Shown here in pieces: positions 9,152 to 18,274 of a stretch of DNA of 64,000 bases. Source of the stretch: Heliophilum fasciatum (lineage in GTDB: Bacteria > Bacillota > Desulfitobacteriia > Heliobacteriales > Heliobacteriaceae); contig NZ_SLXT01000010.1 of NCBI RefSeq assembly GCF_004341395.1, forward strand, positions 45,438-109,437, given 5' to 3'. Below the pieces are notes generated by a model. That model ran no database searches and was not told where the DNA came from. It saw only the letters and a program-made list of their open reading frames with translations. The position numbers were made by a program, and so were the translations under genes. Every line of letters begins with the position of its first letter. Positions within the stretch are counted from its first letter, which is position 1.

Positions 9152-9173
9152 GAACGAAGAACGAAGAACGAAG
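9152..9173 (+). repeat. Short tandem repeat in the leader of hisZ
   Basis: Three contiguous copies of GAACGAA, plus one more G, lie 45-65 bases before the hisZ start. No terminator/antiterminator pair, T-box signature or His-rich leader peptide was seen between yerC and hisZ. Function unknown; it may be simple slippage. Confidence 0.5.
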
Positions 9174-9218
9174 CAAAGAATCTGTGTGAAGGCACAGAAG
9201 AGTAAGGATGGGAGAACC

Positions 9219-10403
9219 ATGAAAGAAGGTAATGGCTTGCAGATTCCCGCCGGTATGCGCGATCTGCTGCCGGGCGTAGCTTGCGATCAGCGCCAATTAG
9301 AAAGTCGCTGCACCGGTTTGTTTACGTCCTGGGGCTATCAAGAAGTGATCACACCGACCCTGGAATACCTTGATGCGATCACCATCGACACCGGTGAAGA
9401 GATTCGCGATCATCTTTTCCAGCTTTTTGACCGCCAGGGCAAAATTCTGGCTCTGCGGCCGGAGATGACCACGCCCATTGCCCGCGTTGTCGCCACGCGT
9501 CTGCGCGGTGCTGCCTTGCCGCTGCGCCTTTGCTATGCTGCCAATGTCTTTCGTTACGAAGAACCGCAAGCAGGACGGCAGCGGGAAATTGCCCAAGCCG
9601 GTGTGGAGATGATCGGTGCGGCCACCCCCTTGGCCGATGCCGAAGTGATCGCCCTGGCCGTGGAAGCGATCAAACAGTCGGGCTTGGAAGATTTTCAGAT
9701 CTCCTTAGGCCAGATCGAGATCTTTAACGGCTTAATGGAAGAACTACCGCTTACGGTAGAACAAAAAAGTAAAGTCCGCACGCTTGTCGCCAAAAAAGAT
9801 TTTGTCAGCTTAGAAGAACTGCTGAACAGCTACGGCATTACCGGCGCTCCGGCCGATCGCATTTTGCAACTGCCGACGCTCCATGGCGGCGCCGAAGTAC
9901 TGGAGCAAGCCGCCTGGCTCGGCGTCAATGACCGGGCGCGACAAGGCTTGGAAAACCTCCGGCAAGTCTATCAGGCACTCGCTTCCTTTGGCGTTTCTGA
10001 CTTTGTGGCCCTTGATCTGGGCGTCTTGCGCGGCTTTGACTACTATACGGGCATTGTCTTTGAAGGCTATACGGTGGGCCTTGGTTTCCCCATCTGCGGT
10101 GGCGGCCGCTATGACAACTTGTTGGGCCAGCTTGGCTACCCTTGTCCGGCAACGGGATTTGCCCTGGGCCTTGATCGCATTTTGCTGGCCTTGGCCCGGA
10201 CCAATCCGCCGGCACGGGCCACTTCTGCCGTTTACTTGATTGGCGGCGATGATACAGCAGCCATGCTGAATAAAGCAACCCAACTGCGCTCGCAGGGTCT
10301 GTCGGTCGAGATTGACGTGCTTGGCCGCGATGAAGCTTCGTTGCAAGCGTATGCCCAAACGCGTGGCATCACCCAAGTGCAATACTGCCGCCAAGGAGGT
10401 TGA
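9219..10403 (+). CDS. hisZ: ATP phosphoribosyltransferase regulatory subunit HisZ
   Basis: 394 residues, a class II histidyl-tRNA synthetase paralogue. It keeps the N-terminal [10 protein letters not shown], motif 2 ([22 protein letters not shown]) and a late [13 protein letters not shown], but the C-terminal anticodon-binding domain is only a remnant, as in HisZ rather than HisS. HisZ pairs with the short HisG encoded next to give active, histidine-inhibited ATP phosphoribosyltransferase. ATG 9219 is chosen over an upstream frame because GGATGGGAG precedes it and homology begins here. First gene of the his operon. Confidence 0.93.
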   Translation: MKEGNGLQIPAGMRDLLPGVACDQRQLESRCTGLFTSWGYQEVITPTLEYLDAITIDTGEEIRDHLFQLFDRQGKILALRPEMTTPIARVVATRLRGAALPLRLCYAANVFRYEEPQAGRQREIAQAGVEMIGAATPLADAEVIALAVEAIKQSGLEDFQISLGQIEIFNGLMEELPLTVEQKSKVRTLVAKKDFVSLEELLNSYGITGAPADRILQLPTLHGGAEVLEQAAWLGVNDRARQGLENLRQVYQALASFGVSDFVALDLGVLRGFDYYTGIVFEGYTVGLGFPICGGGRYDNLLGQLGYPCPATGFALGLDRILLALARTNPPARATSAVYLIGGDDTAAMLNKATQLRSQGLSVEIDVLGRDEASLQAYAQTRGITQVQYCRQGG

Positions 10404-10408
10404 GCCTG

Positions 10409-11068
10409 ATGAAAGACACCTTAACCATTGCCTTGCCCAAAGGCAAACTTTATGATGAAGCCATCGATTTGCTGGCCGAAGCCGGCCTTTCCACCTACGG
10501 GCTTAAAGAAGACAGCCGCAAGCTCATGTTCCACCATGAAGCGGAGCGGCTCAAATATATCATCTGCCGTCCTACCGATATCCCCACCTTTGTGGAATAC
10601 GGCGCGGCCGACATCGGTGTTGTTGGTAAAGATACGATCGTCGAGCAAGACAAAGACATTATGGAACTGGTAGACCTCAAATTCGGTTTTTGCCGTTTTG
10701 TCGTGGCCTTGCCGGAAGAAGCAGCGCGTGGTCGCGACTTGAGCCAATTTAACCATCGCCGTGTGGCTACCAAATTTCCGGAAGTGGCCGATGCCTTTTT
10801 CCGGGAAAAGGGCATGCAAGTGGAAATCATCAAGCTCCATGGCAATATCGAACTGGCCCCGATGGTCGGCTTGGCCGATATGATTGTCGATATTGTCTCG
10901 ACCGGACGGACGCTGCGCGAAAACAATCTCGTGGCCGTGGAAGAGATCTTTAATGCCACCGCCCGGTTAGTGGCCAACCGCGTGTCTTACCGACTAAAAC
11001 ACCAGCGTATCCAACCGCTGGTGGAGAAAGTGCGCCAACTTGTCAAAGACAAGGAGGTGCGCTACTGA
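10409..11068 (+). CDS. hisG: ATP phosphoribosyltransferase catalytic subunit, short form
   Basis: 219 residues, the short HisG that lacks the C-terminal regulatory domain and therefore needs HisZ. It catalyses ATP + PRPP to phosphoribosyl-ATP, the first step of histidine synthesis. Seen motifs: [10 protein letters not shown] at the N-terminus, [11 protein letters not shown], and the PRPP loop [16 protein letters not shown] near residue 160. AAGGAGG overlaps the hisZ stop and stands about 11 bases before ATG 10409. Confidence 0.95.
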   Translation: MKDTLTIALPKGKLYDEAIDLLAEAGLSTYGLKEDSRKLMFHHEAERLKYIICRPTDIPTFVEYGAADIGVVGKDTIVEQDKDIMELVDLKFGFCRFVVALPEEAARGRDLSQFNHRRVATKFPEVADAFFREKGMQVEIIKLHGNIELAPMVGLADMIVDIVSTGRTLRENNLVAVEEIFNATARLVANRVSYRLKHQRIQPLVEKVRQLVKDKEVRY

Positions 11069-11069
11069 G

Positions 11070-12401
11070 ATGGGGAATCTCAACGATCAGGAAGATCGGC
11101 TGGTACGCACCTTCGCCTATCCGTCGGCGGAAGCGGAAGCCTTTTTGGCCAAAAAAGGTCTTGACGACCAGGACGTGGCTGCCCGTGTGCAGGAAGTAAT
11201 TGAACGTGTGCGTACCGAAGGTGTCCCGGCGCTTTTTGCCTATACGGAGCGCTTTGACGGCGCCCGGATTACCGAAGAGAATTTTCGTGTTTCTGCAGAA
11301 GCGATCGCCGAAGCCTATCAGCAAGTTGATCCCGAGGTGCTGGCGGCCCTGCGCCGGGCTGCTGAGAACATCCGCCGTTTTCATGAAAAACAAATGCGCC
11401 CGTCCTGGCTGGAACCGGAAGCTGACGGTACGATCCTCGGTCAGTTGATTCGCCCGCTGGAACGGGTCGGCATCTACGTGCCCGGCGGCCTCGCTTCCTA
11501 TCCTTCCTCGGTGTTGATGAACGCTATTCCGGCGAAGGTGGCCGGTGTACCGCAAATCGTCATGGCTACGCCACCCGGGAAAGACGGCTCCATTAACCCC
11601 TATACATTGGTGGCAGCAGCCGAAGCCGGCGTTGACGAAATCTATCGCATGGGCGGCGCCCAAGCGGTAGCCGCCTTGGCTCACGGTGTGGGCTTGCCGG
11701 CAGTCGATAAAATCACCGGCCCCGGCAACATTTATGTGACCTTGGCCAAAAAGCAAGTCTATGGCACCGTCGACATTGATATGCTCGCCGGACCATCGGA
11801 GATCCTCGTCATTGCCGATGAGAACGCATCGTCCGATTATGTGGCGGCTGATTTTCTTTCCCAAGTGGAGCATGATGTGCGCGCTGCCGCCGTGCTCGTC
11901 ACACCGTCAGCGGCTTTGGCGACAGCCGTAAAAAAAGCGATCTTGGAGCAGATGAGCCGGTTGCCACGCCGGGAAATCATGGAACAAGCGCTGCGCGACA
12001 ACGGTGCGATCATCATCGTGGACAGTTTGCTCACGGCTTGCGAAGTGGCCAACCGTTTTGCACCGGAACACCTGGAAGTGCTGACCGATGAGCCCTTCCA
12101 ATGGTTAGGCTCATTACAACAAGCCGGTGCGATTTTCTTAGGTCCCTATTCGCCGGAACCAGTCGGTGACTATTACGCTGGCCCTAACCATGTTCTACCG
12201 ACCGGTGGCACAGCGCGCTTTTATTCGCCGCTGAACATTGACACCTTCATGAAAAAAACCAGCGTCATCGCTTATTCCCGTGCGCGCTTTGTCCAAGCGG
12301 CGCCGGACATTTTGGCGTTGGCCCAAACCGAAGGGCTCGACGCCCATGCCCATGCAATCGCTCTGCGCCTCAGCCCGACCGAGAAAGGAAGTCAACCATG
12401 A
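11070..12401 (+). CDS. hisD: Histidinol dehydrogenase
   Basis: 443 residues, usual length. HisD oxidises histidinol to histidine in two NAD-dependent steps with zinc. Conserved blocks are visible: GIYVPGGLASYPSSVLMNAIPA, VDKITGPGNIYVT, the GPSEILVIADE stretch, LSQVEHD and APEHLEVL, and near the end GPNHVLPTGGTARFYSPL. ATG 11070 follows AAGGAGGTG and comes directly after the hisG stop; an in-frame ATG inside hisG lacks a ribosome site. Its position as third gene is usual in Firmicutes. Confidence 0.95.
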   Translation: MGNLNDQEDRLVRTFAYPSAEAEAFLAKKGLDDQDVAARVQEVIERVRTEGVPALFAYTERFDGARITEENFRVSAEAIAEAYQQVDPEVLAALRRAAENIRRFHEKQMRPSWLEPEADGTILGQLIRPLERVGIYVPGGLASYPSSVLMNAIPAKVAGVPQIVMATPPGKDGSINPYTLVAAAEAGVDEIYRMGGAQAVAALAHGVGLPAVDKITGPGNIYVTLAKKQVYGTVDIDMLAGPSEILVIADENASSDYVAADFLSQVEHDVRAAAVLVTPSAALATAVKKAILEQMSRLPRREIMEQALRDNGAIIIVDSLLTACEVANRFAPEHLEVLTDEPFQWLGSLQQAGAIFLGPYSPEPVGDYYAGPNHVLPTGGTARFYSPLNIDTFMKKTSVIAYSRARFVQAAPDILALAQTEGLDAHAHAIALRLSPTEKGSQP

Positions 12402-13516
12402 GCCAAGGCCCCTTACAGTGGGTACGCGCCGACATCCGCGACATCGTACCCTACCAAGCCAAAGTATATCCTGACGGCGCCAAACTGGATGCCAATGAAA
12501 ACCCTTACCCCTGGCCGGCACCGTTTACGGCCCAACTGCAAGCCACCTTGGCGGAGAGCCCCTTAACCCGTTATCCCGACGGCGAAGCCCGAGAACTGCG
12601 CAGCGCCATTGCCGCTTATACAGGGCGCCATGTTGATGAGATTCTGGTCAGCAATGGCTCCGATGAAGCGATCCAGTTAATGCTCTTAACCTTTGGCGGC
12701 CCCGGATTAGCGACAGTCATCGCCAATCCGACTTTTGTGATGTACGGCATGGCCACGCGCTACATGGGCGGCAAAGTCATCGACGTGCCGCTTAAAGAAA
12801 TCGGCGACACCTTTGCCCTCGATGTACCAGGTTTGCTGGAAGCGGCCGGGCGTCCTGAGACGCGCTTGGTGATCATCTGCAACCCCAATAACCCCACGGG
12901 CAATCTTTTCCCCGTAGAAGATATCGAAGCCGTTTTGCGTGGTACCGATAAAATCGTTATCCTTGATGAAGCATACTATGAATTTGCCCAGGAAACGCTT
13001 TTGCCCCGGCTTGATGAGTTCCCCAACTTGGTCGTGATGCGCACCTTTTCCAAAGCCTTTGGCTTAGCGGGACTGCGCGTGGGCTACACCGTTGCTTCAC
13101 GCAGTTTGATTCAGGAAATTCATAAAGTGCGCCAGCCCTTTAACGTCAACACCTTTTCCCAAACGGCAGCCATCGTGGCGCTCCAAAAGGCGAACTTGTT
13201 CCAAGAGCAGGTTCAAGCAGTGCTGGCGGAGCGCGCCCATCTGCTCGCGGCACTAGAGCGCTTTGACTGGCGAGTCTTCCGGACCGATGCCAACTATGTC
13301 TTTGTACGCCTGCCCGGCACACCGGTAGAAGCAGCCCAACGAAGCGCCAAGATTTATGAAGGCTTGCTGAATGCGGCCGTGCTGGTGCGTAAGTTTGGCG
13401 GCAGCCCCAGCTTGGATGGCACCCTGCGCATTACCGTCGGACAACCTGCGGAAAATGCCCGGTTGATCGCGGCCTTACAGGCGATGCAAGATCCAACAGG
13501 AGGGTGGAGCCTATGA
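12398..13516 (+). CDS. hisC: Histidinol-phosphate aminotransferase
   Basis: 372 residues, a PLP-dependent fold-type I aminotransferase that converts imidazole-acetol phosphate to histidinol phosphate. Seen: LDANENPYPWP near the N-terminus, SNGSDEAIQLM, the CNPNNPTGNLF PLP-phosphate region, LDEAYYEFA, and the PLP lysine in RTFSKAFGLAGLRVGY. The ATG overlaps the hisD stop (ATGA). No histidinol-phosphate phosphatase gene is found in the operon. Confidence 0.95.
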   Translation: MSQGPLQWVRADIRDIVPYQAKVYPDGAKLDANENPYPWPAPFTAQLQATLAESPLTRYPDGEARELRSAIAAYTGRHVDEILVSNGSDEAIQLMLLTFGGPGLATVIANPTFVMYGMATRYMGGKVIDVPLKEIGDTFALDVPGLLEAAGRPETRLVIICNPNNPTGNLFPVEDIEAVLRGTDKIVILDEAYYEFAQETLLPRLDEFPNLVVMRTFSKAFGLAGLRVGYTVASRSLIQEIHKVRQPFNVNTFSQTAAIVALQKANLFQEQVQAVLAERAHLLAALERFDWRVFRTDANYVFVRLPGTPVEAAQRSAKIYEGLLNAAVLVRKFGGSPSLDGTLRITVGQPAENARLIAALQAMQDPTGGWSL

Positions 13517-14139
13517 CCGTCCACCTACCTCCAGCGGTCGCAGCAACAACAGCGCGCCAGAGCACCTATGAGCGACGGACGGCGGAGACACAGATTGCGC
13601 TGACGGTGAACCTCGATGGCGAAGGACGCTATCAAGGCACTTGTGGGATCGGCTTTTTCGACCACATGCTGACCCTCTTTTGCCGGCACAGCCGCATCGA
13701 TTTAGATCTCACCTGCCAGGGCGACTTGGAAATTGACGGTCACCACACGATCGAAGATCTGGGCATCTGCCTCGGTCACGCGCTGGCCAAGGCTTGGGGT
13801 GATAAAAAAGGCATCCATCGTTACGGCCATGCTTACTTACCGATGGATGAAACGCTCGTCCGTGTTTGTCTGGATCTAAGCGGACGTCCTTATCTCGTCT
13901 GGCATGTGCCCATCCCGGTGGAGCGCATCGGCCAACTCGAAACGGAACTAGTACAAGAATTTTTCCGGGCCCTGACGAACCAAGCGGGCATCAACATGCA
14001 CGCCCACCTGATCGAAAGCGGCAATGGTCATCACATCGTAGAAGCTACCTTCAAAGCCTTTGCCCGCGCTTTACGGGAGGCCATCACCATTGATCCCCGT
14101 GAAGGCGAGCGGATTCCATCGACCAAGGGAGTGTTATAA
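13513..14139 (+). CDS. hisB: Imidazoleglycerol-phosphate dehydratase
   Basis: 208 residues, a monofunctional IGPD without the phosphatase domain of enteric HisB. It dehydrates imidazole-glycerol phosphate to imidazole-acetol phosphate. Metal-binding motifs are intact: FFDHMLTLFCRHS, DGHHTIEDLGICLG, and late MHAHLIESGNGHHIVEATFKAFARA is split by the usual HHxxE pattern. An extension of about 15 residues precedes the core. ATG 13513 overlaps the hisC stop and has AGGAGGG 6-9 bases upstream. Confidence 0.94.
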   Translation: MTVHLPPAVAATTARQSTYERRTAETQIALTVNLDGEGRYQGTCGIGFFDHMLTLFCRHSRIDLDLTCQGDLEIDGHHTIEDLGICLGHALAKAWGDKKGIHRYGHAYLPMDETLVRVCLDLSGRPYLVWHVPIPVERIGQLETELVQEFFRALTNQAGINMHAHLIESGNGHHIVEATFKAFARALREAITIDPREGERIPSTKGVL

Positions 14140-14140
14140 G

Positions 14141-14752
14141 ATGATCGCCATCATCGATTACGGCATGGGGAACCTACGCAGTGTGCAAAAGGGTTTGGAA
14201 AAAGCCGGTTACGCCAGCGTGATCACCGCTGATCCGGAACAGGTACGGCAAGCACCGGGCGTGATCTTGCCAGGTGTCGGCGCGTTTGCCGATGCCATGA
14301 ATAACCTGCGCACTTCCGGGATGATCGAACCCATCCAGGAAGTAGTCGCTGCCGGCAAACCTTTTCTCGGTATTTGCCTAGGTTTCCAACTCATGTTTGA
14401 AGCCAGCGAAGAGGGGGGAAACTTTCAAGGACTTGGTATCTTTCCCGGCCAAGTGCGCCGTCTGCCACCAGGCCTGAAAGTACCGCACATGGGCTGGAAC
14501 GCCTTGACCATCCGTCAGGCCAATCCCTTTATGGACGGCATTTCTGACGGTGCTGAGTTTTACTTTGTGCACTCCTACTACGTCGATCCCGCTGACCCCG
14601 GCTTAATCATCGCCACCGCCGATTATGGCTTACATTTTTGTGCCATCGCCGGGCGGGAGCACGTTTTCGGTGCGCAGTTCCACCCCGAAAAATCCAGCGA
14701 CCTTGGCTTGAAGATCCTCGAAAACTTTGGAAAGCAGGTACATGCATGCTAA
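14141..14752 (+). CDS. hisH: Imidazole glycerol phosphate synthase, glutaminase subunit
   Basis: 203 residues, a class I glutamine amidotransferase that feeds ammonia to HisF. The nucleophile elbow is GKPFLGICLGFQLMFE; the catalytic His-Glu pair appears in AQFHPEKSSD. The start MIAIIDYGMGNLRSV is typical. ATG 14141 comes one base after the hisB stop. It overlaps hisA by seven bases. Confidence 0.95.
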   Translation: MIAIIDYGMGNLRSVQKGLEKAGYASVITADPEQVRQAPGVILPGVGAFADAMNNLRTSGMIEPIQEVVAAGKPFLGICLGFQLMFEASEEGGNFQGLGIFPGQVRRLPPGLKVPHMGWNALTIRQANPFMDGISDGAEFYFVHSYYVDPADPGLIIATADYGLHFCAIAGREHVFGAQFHPEKSSDLGLKILENFGKQVHAC

Positions 14753-15471
14753 TTTTCCCGGCGATTGATCTCAAAGAAGGCAACTGCGTCCGCCTCTATC
14801 AAGGACGTATGAGCGAAGCGACCGTCTATAACGACGACCCGGTAGCGCAGGCCCTTTACTGGCAAGCCCAGGGTGCCCAGATGATCCATCTGGTCGATCT
14901 GGACGGCGCTTTTGACGGTCATCCCAAGAACCGCGAAGCCATTCAAGCGATCCTTTCGGCCGTTACTGTCGCTTGTGAGCTTGGTGGCGGCATCCGGGAC
15001 ATGGGCACGATCGAGCAATACTTGCGCATGGGTGTTGCCCGGGTGATCTTGGGCACAGCAGCGATCAAAAACCCCGATTTGCTTTCGGCCGCGTGTAAAG
15101 AATATGGCCAGCGCATCGTTGTCGGCATTGATGCCAAAGACGGCTGGGTGGCTACAGACGGTTGGGAAGGTGTTTCGGAAGTGACGGCCGTCGAATTGGC
15201 CGTAGCCATGAAAAAACGGGGCGTCCGCCGCATCATCTATACGGACATTTCCAAAGACGGCACTTTGGCCGGACCGAACCTCAAGGCGACGGCCGATCTG
15301 GCCCGCAAATCGGGACTCCATGTGATCGCTTCCGGCGGTTTTGCCACCATCGATGACGTTCGCGCTTGTGCCGCTTTGAGCAGTGAAGGCATCGAAGGGG
15401 CGGTACTGGGCCGGGCGATCTATACCGGCGATATCAACCTGGCCGAGGCGATTCGCGTCGCCCAAGGATAA
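14746..15471 (+). CDS. hisA: ProFAR isomerase (phosphoribosylformimino-5-aminoimidazole carboxamide ribotide isomerase)
   Basis: 241 residues, a (beta-alpha)8 barrel paralogous to HisF. Catalytic Asp in [17 protein letters not shown] and the opposite-half Asp in [13 protein letters not shown] are present, with phosphate-binding loops GGGIRDMGT and ASGGFAT. The ATG lies inside the end of hisH, implying coupled translation. Confidence 0.95.
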   Translation: MLIFPAIDLKEGNCVRLYQGRMSEATVYNDDPVAQALYWQAQGAQMIHLVDLDGAFDGHPKNREAIQAILSAVTVACELGGGIRDMGTIEQYLRMGVARVILGTAAIKNPDLLSAACKEYGQRIVVGIDAKDGWVATDGWEGVSEVTAVELAVAMKKRGVRRIIYTDISKDGTLAGPNLKATADLARKSGLHVIASGGFATIDDVRACAALSSEGIEGAVLGRAIYTGDINLAEAIRVAQG

Positions 15472-15500
15472 GCCTAACCATCGAAAGGAGCGGGACCGCG

Positions 15501-16298
15501 GTGCTGAAAAAACGCATCATTCCTTGCCTCGACGTCCATGGCGGACGCGTTGTCAAAGGCACGAACTTTGTCAATCTCCGTGACGCCGGCGATCCCGTCG
15601 AACTGGCGGCCACCTATGATCAGGAAGGTGCCGACGAACTGGTATTTCTCGATATTACGGCTTCTTCTGATGGCCGAGCGATTATGCTGGATGTAGTTCG
15701 CCATACCGCAGAAGAAGTCTTTATTCCCTTTACTGTTGGCGGCGGCCTGCGCACCATCGAAGATATTCGTGACATGCTCAAAGCCGGCGCCGATAAGATC
15801 TCCCTGAACACATCGGCTGTGCAGACACCGCGTTTAATCAGTGACGGTGCCTGGAAATTCGGCTCGCAGTGCATCGTCGTCGCCATTGATGCCCGGCGGC
15901 GCCGCCATGCCGACGGGACGGTCGATCCGACGCAGGACGCCTGGGAAGTCTACATCCACGGCGGCCGTACAGCGACCGGCATGGATGTGCTTACGTGGGC
16001 ACGCGAAGTCGAAAAGCTCGGTGCCGGTGAGATCCTCTTGACCAGCATGGACTGCGACGGCACCAAGGACGGTTACGACATCGCCTTGACCCGCGCCGTC
16101 AGTGAAGCCGTGACCATCCCAGTGATCGCTTCCGGTGGTGTAGGCAACCTCGAACATATCCGCGCCGGCTTGACCGAAGGCAAAGCCGACGCCGCGCTGG
16201 CTGCTTCCATCTTTCATTACAAAGAGTACACGATCCGGGAAACCAAAGAATACCTAGAGAAATGTGGGGTGCCCGTACGGCGATGGCAGAAAAAATAA
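15501..16298 (+). CDS. hisF: Imidazole glycerol phosphate synthase, cyclase subunit
   Basis: 265 residues, the barrel subunit that joins PRFAR with ammonia from HisH. Catalytic residues are visible in [16 protein letters not shown] and [13 protein letters not shown]; phosphate loops [10 protein letters not shown] and ASGGVGN are intact. Starts with GTG at 15501, with AAAGGAG about 10 bases upstream. Overlaps hisIE. Confidence 0.95.
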   Translation: MLKKRIIPCLDVHGGRVVKGTNFVNLRDAGDPVELAATYDQEGADELVFLDITASSDGRAIMLDVVRHTAEEVFIPFTVGGGLRTIEDIRDMLKAGADKISLNTSAVQTPRLISDGAWKFGSQCIVVAIDARRRRHADGTVDPTQDAWEVYIHGGRTATGMDVLTWAREVEKLGAGEILLTSMDCDGTKDGYDIALTRAVSEAVTIPVIASGGVGNLEHIRAGLTEGKADAALAASIFHYKEYTIRETKEYLEKCGVPVRRWQKK

Positions 16299-16978
16299 AT
16301 CAAGCAACGCTGGCGAACCTGGCGATCGACAGCTTACAATTTGGCGCCCATGGCCTGATTCCTGCAGTGGTTCAAGATCATCAAACGGGCCGTGTTTTGA
16401 TGGTCGCCTACATGAACCGTGAGTCCCTGGAAAAAACCGTCGCTACCGGCCAGATGCACTATTACAGCCGCAGTCGCAAGGCTCTCTGGCACAAAGGGGA
16501 AACATCAGGCCATTACCAGCACGTCAAAGCGGTAGAAGTCGACTGTGACCAAGACACCTTGCTGTTTCAAGTGGAACAAATCGGTGCCGCTTGCCATGAA
16601 GGCTCCCGTTCTTGTTTCCGAGCACCGGGAGCGACGGCGGAACCCTTTGCCGTAGAAGCAACGCCTGCACCGGCGCAAGCCGGTAACACCGGCAGGGCCA
16701 TCGGTGCCATCCTGGGTCATCTGTCCGATGTCATCGCTTCGCGTCAACAGGAAATGCCCGAAGGCTCCTATACGACCTACCTTTTCACTAAAGGACAAGA
16801 TAAGATTCTCAAAAAAGTCGGTGAAGAAGCGGCAGAGACGATCATCGGATCGAAAAACAATAACGCCCAAGAGATCGTCTATGAAGCATCCGATCTGATC
16901 TATCACCTGCTCGTGCTGCTCCGTTATCACGGCATTGAGCTTGATGCCATCGCCGCCGAACTGGAGAAGCGCCGCTAA
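16283..16978 (+). CDS. hisIE: Bifunctional phosphoribosyl-AMP cyclohydrolase / phosphoribosyl-ATP pyrophosphohydrolase
   Basis: 231 residues. The N-terminal HisI domain (residues 20-120) has [26 protein letters not shown] and the zinc-binding [19 protein letters not shown]. The C-terminal HisE domain (about 140-231) has the MazG-like pattern [16 protein letters not shown] and [14 protein letters not shown]. It carries out steps two and three of the pathway. ATG 16283, inside the end of hisF, is taken as start, with GGGGTG 11 bases before it. Last gene of the operon. Confidence 0.94.
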   Translation: MAEKINQATLANLAIDSLQFGAHGLIPAVVQDHQTGRVLMVAYMNRESLEKTVATGQMHYYSRSRKALWHKGETSGHYQHVKAVEVDCDQDTLLFQVEQIGAACHEGSRSCFRAPGATAEPFAVEATPAPAQAGNTGRAIGAILGHLSDVIASRQQEMPEGSYTTYLFTKGQDKILKKVGEEAAETIIGSKNNNAQEIVYEASDLIYHLLVLLRYHGIELDAIAAELEKRR

Positions 16979-17041
16979 TTTTGCTGGACGGTAGGTAACC
17001 TTGCTAACGGGTAATCTTGCTGACCGATAACCTTTTTGAAT

Positions 17042-17092
17042 GAAGCCAGGGTCCACCTGCATCGCAGGTGCCCCTGGCTTCGTTGTTTTCTT
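17042..17092 (+). terminator. Intrinsic terminator of the his operon
   Basis: Long hairpin (GAAGCCAGGG and CACCTGC arms around ATC, one internal mismatch) spanning 17042-17081, followed by a T-rich stretch. Confidence 0.85.
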
Positions 17093-17120
17093 GCCACGTC
17101 GGCCTTGGCAGGCGTACAAT
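17091..17120 (+). promoter_or_regulatory. Probable sigma-A promoter
   Basis: TTGCCA (17091-17096), 18-base spacer, TACAAT (17115-17120), 41 bases before the first Gate-domain gene. Both boxes match consensus at five of six positions. Confidence 0.5.
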
Positions 17121-17161
17121 AACGATAGCCTCTTAGTATAAGCCGAAAGAAGGTTGACTTC

Positions 17162-17692
17162 ATGATGCCGAAAAAATCAGCATCGTCAACGATACCGGCA
17201 GCACCATCGCTAGCAACATCATCGCCTGCAACATCAACGCCACCGGAAGAAAAAAAAGCGGCCGGCGTTACCTTCGATACATGGCGGCGCGGTTGGCAGC
17301 GCAGCTTACAAACGCTCTGGTCTTTATCCAAAGTACTGGTGCCGCTCGTCATGCTCACTAGCATCCTCGATCAAAGCGGTTGGCTGGTCACCATCGGTCA
17401 TGCTTGTGCTCCCCTGTTGGCCTGGATGGGCCTGCCTGGTGAAGCGTCAGTGGGACTTTTTCTGGGATTTACGGCCAATCTCTATGGGGCTATCGGCGCA
17501 GCAACACCGCTGAACTTGACCGTAAAACAAGCGACTATCTTTGGCATCATGCTTGTCGTCGCCCATGGACTACCGTTGGAAGGCGTAGTACTAAGCCGTT
17601 CCGGCGCACCTGGCGTAACCTTGACGGTGATGCGGCTCCTTTTGGGGATGGCCTTGGCCTTGCTGGTGAACCTGCTTTGGCCCGGCCTGTAG
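17162..17692 (+). CDS. Gate (nucleoside-recognition) domain membrane protein, first of a pair
   Basis: 176 residues. After a Ser/Thr/Ala/Pro-rich cytoplasmic tail of about 35 residues come four likely membrane helices (LVPLVMLTSILDQSGWLV; LGFTANLYGAIGAA; IFGIMLVVAHGLPLEGVVL; LLLGMALALLVNLLW). The helix order and conserved Gly/Pro fit half of a Gate domain, as in SpmA/SpmB-like proteins. Together with the following gene it could form a split transporter or a membrane assembly factor; substrate unknown. Confidence 0.7.
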   Translation: MMPKKSASSTIPAAPSLATSSPATSTPPEEKKAAGVTFDTWRRGWQRSLQTLWSLSKVLVPLVMLTSILDQSGWLVTIGHACAPLLAWMGLPGEASVGLFLGFTANLYGAIGAATPLNLTVKQATIFGIMLVVAHGLPLEGVVLSRSGAPGVTLTVMRLLLGMALALLVNLLWPGL

Positions 17693-17746
17693 TCAGACGA
17701 TGAAGTGATGCTAAAAAAAATGGCTACAGAGCAAAGGAGAACAGCG

Positions 17747-18274
17747 ATGACCTTCGATATTACGGCTGTCTTGGGTATCAGCCTCATGGAAGCAGCCAAA
17801 CAAGTTGGCAAAATGGCCTTGATCCTCATCCCGATCATCATCTTTCTGGAAATCCTCCGGGATCTGCAGATCGTCGATCGCGGGGCACGCTTTTTTGGAC
17901 CGGCGATGCGCTATTTTCGCTTGCCCGGAGAAGCGGCGATCCCGCTGCTTGTTGGCTTGGTTTTTGGTATTCTTTACGGCGCCGGTGTGCTTGTACAAGA
18001 AGCGCGGGAAGGTAAACTGAACAAACGTCAGTTGACAGTGGTGGGGTTTTTTCTGGCGATCAATCATGCGGCCATTGAGGACCCCTTGTTATTTACCATC
18101 CTGGGTGCTAATTATCTACTGATTCAAGCCGTGCGTTTTGGCGTGGCCATTGTCTTGACCTTAGCGTTTGCGGCATGGTACTTGCCGCCAATCAAGCGTG
18201 AGCAGAGCGAACGTCAATGGGCAGCCGCAACGGAATCAAGTGGCCCCGTGTCACGAAAGGAGCTTCACCCATGA
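17747..18274 (+). CDS. Gate (nucleoside-recognition) domain membrane protein, second of a pair
   Basis: 175 residues with about four membrane helices (MALILIPIIIFLEILRDL; AIPLLVGLVFGILYGAGVLV; VVGFFLAINHAAIEDPLLF; FGVAIVLTLAFAAWYLPP). It resembles the partner gene and other Gate-domain proteins. ATG 17747 has AAAGGAGAACAGCG before it; upstream in-frame starts at 17705/17708 lack a site. The stop overlaps the start of the radical SAM gene, so the three genes form one transcription unit. Confidence 0.72.
   Translation: MTFDITAVLGISLMEAAKQVGKMALILIPIIIFLEILRDLQIVDRGARFFGPAMRYFRLPGEAAIPLLVGLVFGILYGAGVLVQEAREGKLNKRQLTVVGFFLAINHAAIEDPLLFTILGANYLLIQAVRFGVAIVLTLAFAAWYLPPIKREQSERQWAAATESSGPVSRKELHP

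Noticed and set aside
9127..9218. T-box or attenuator in the his leader
   Set aside because: Too short, no terminator hairpin and no AGGGTGG T-box sequence.
17162..18274. spmA-spmB naming
   Set aside because: Only the general Gate-domain pattern is seen; many other families share it.
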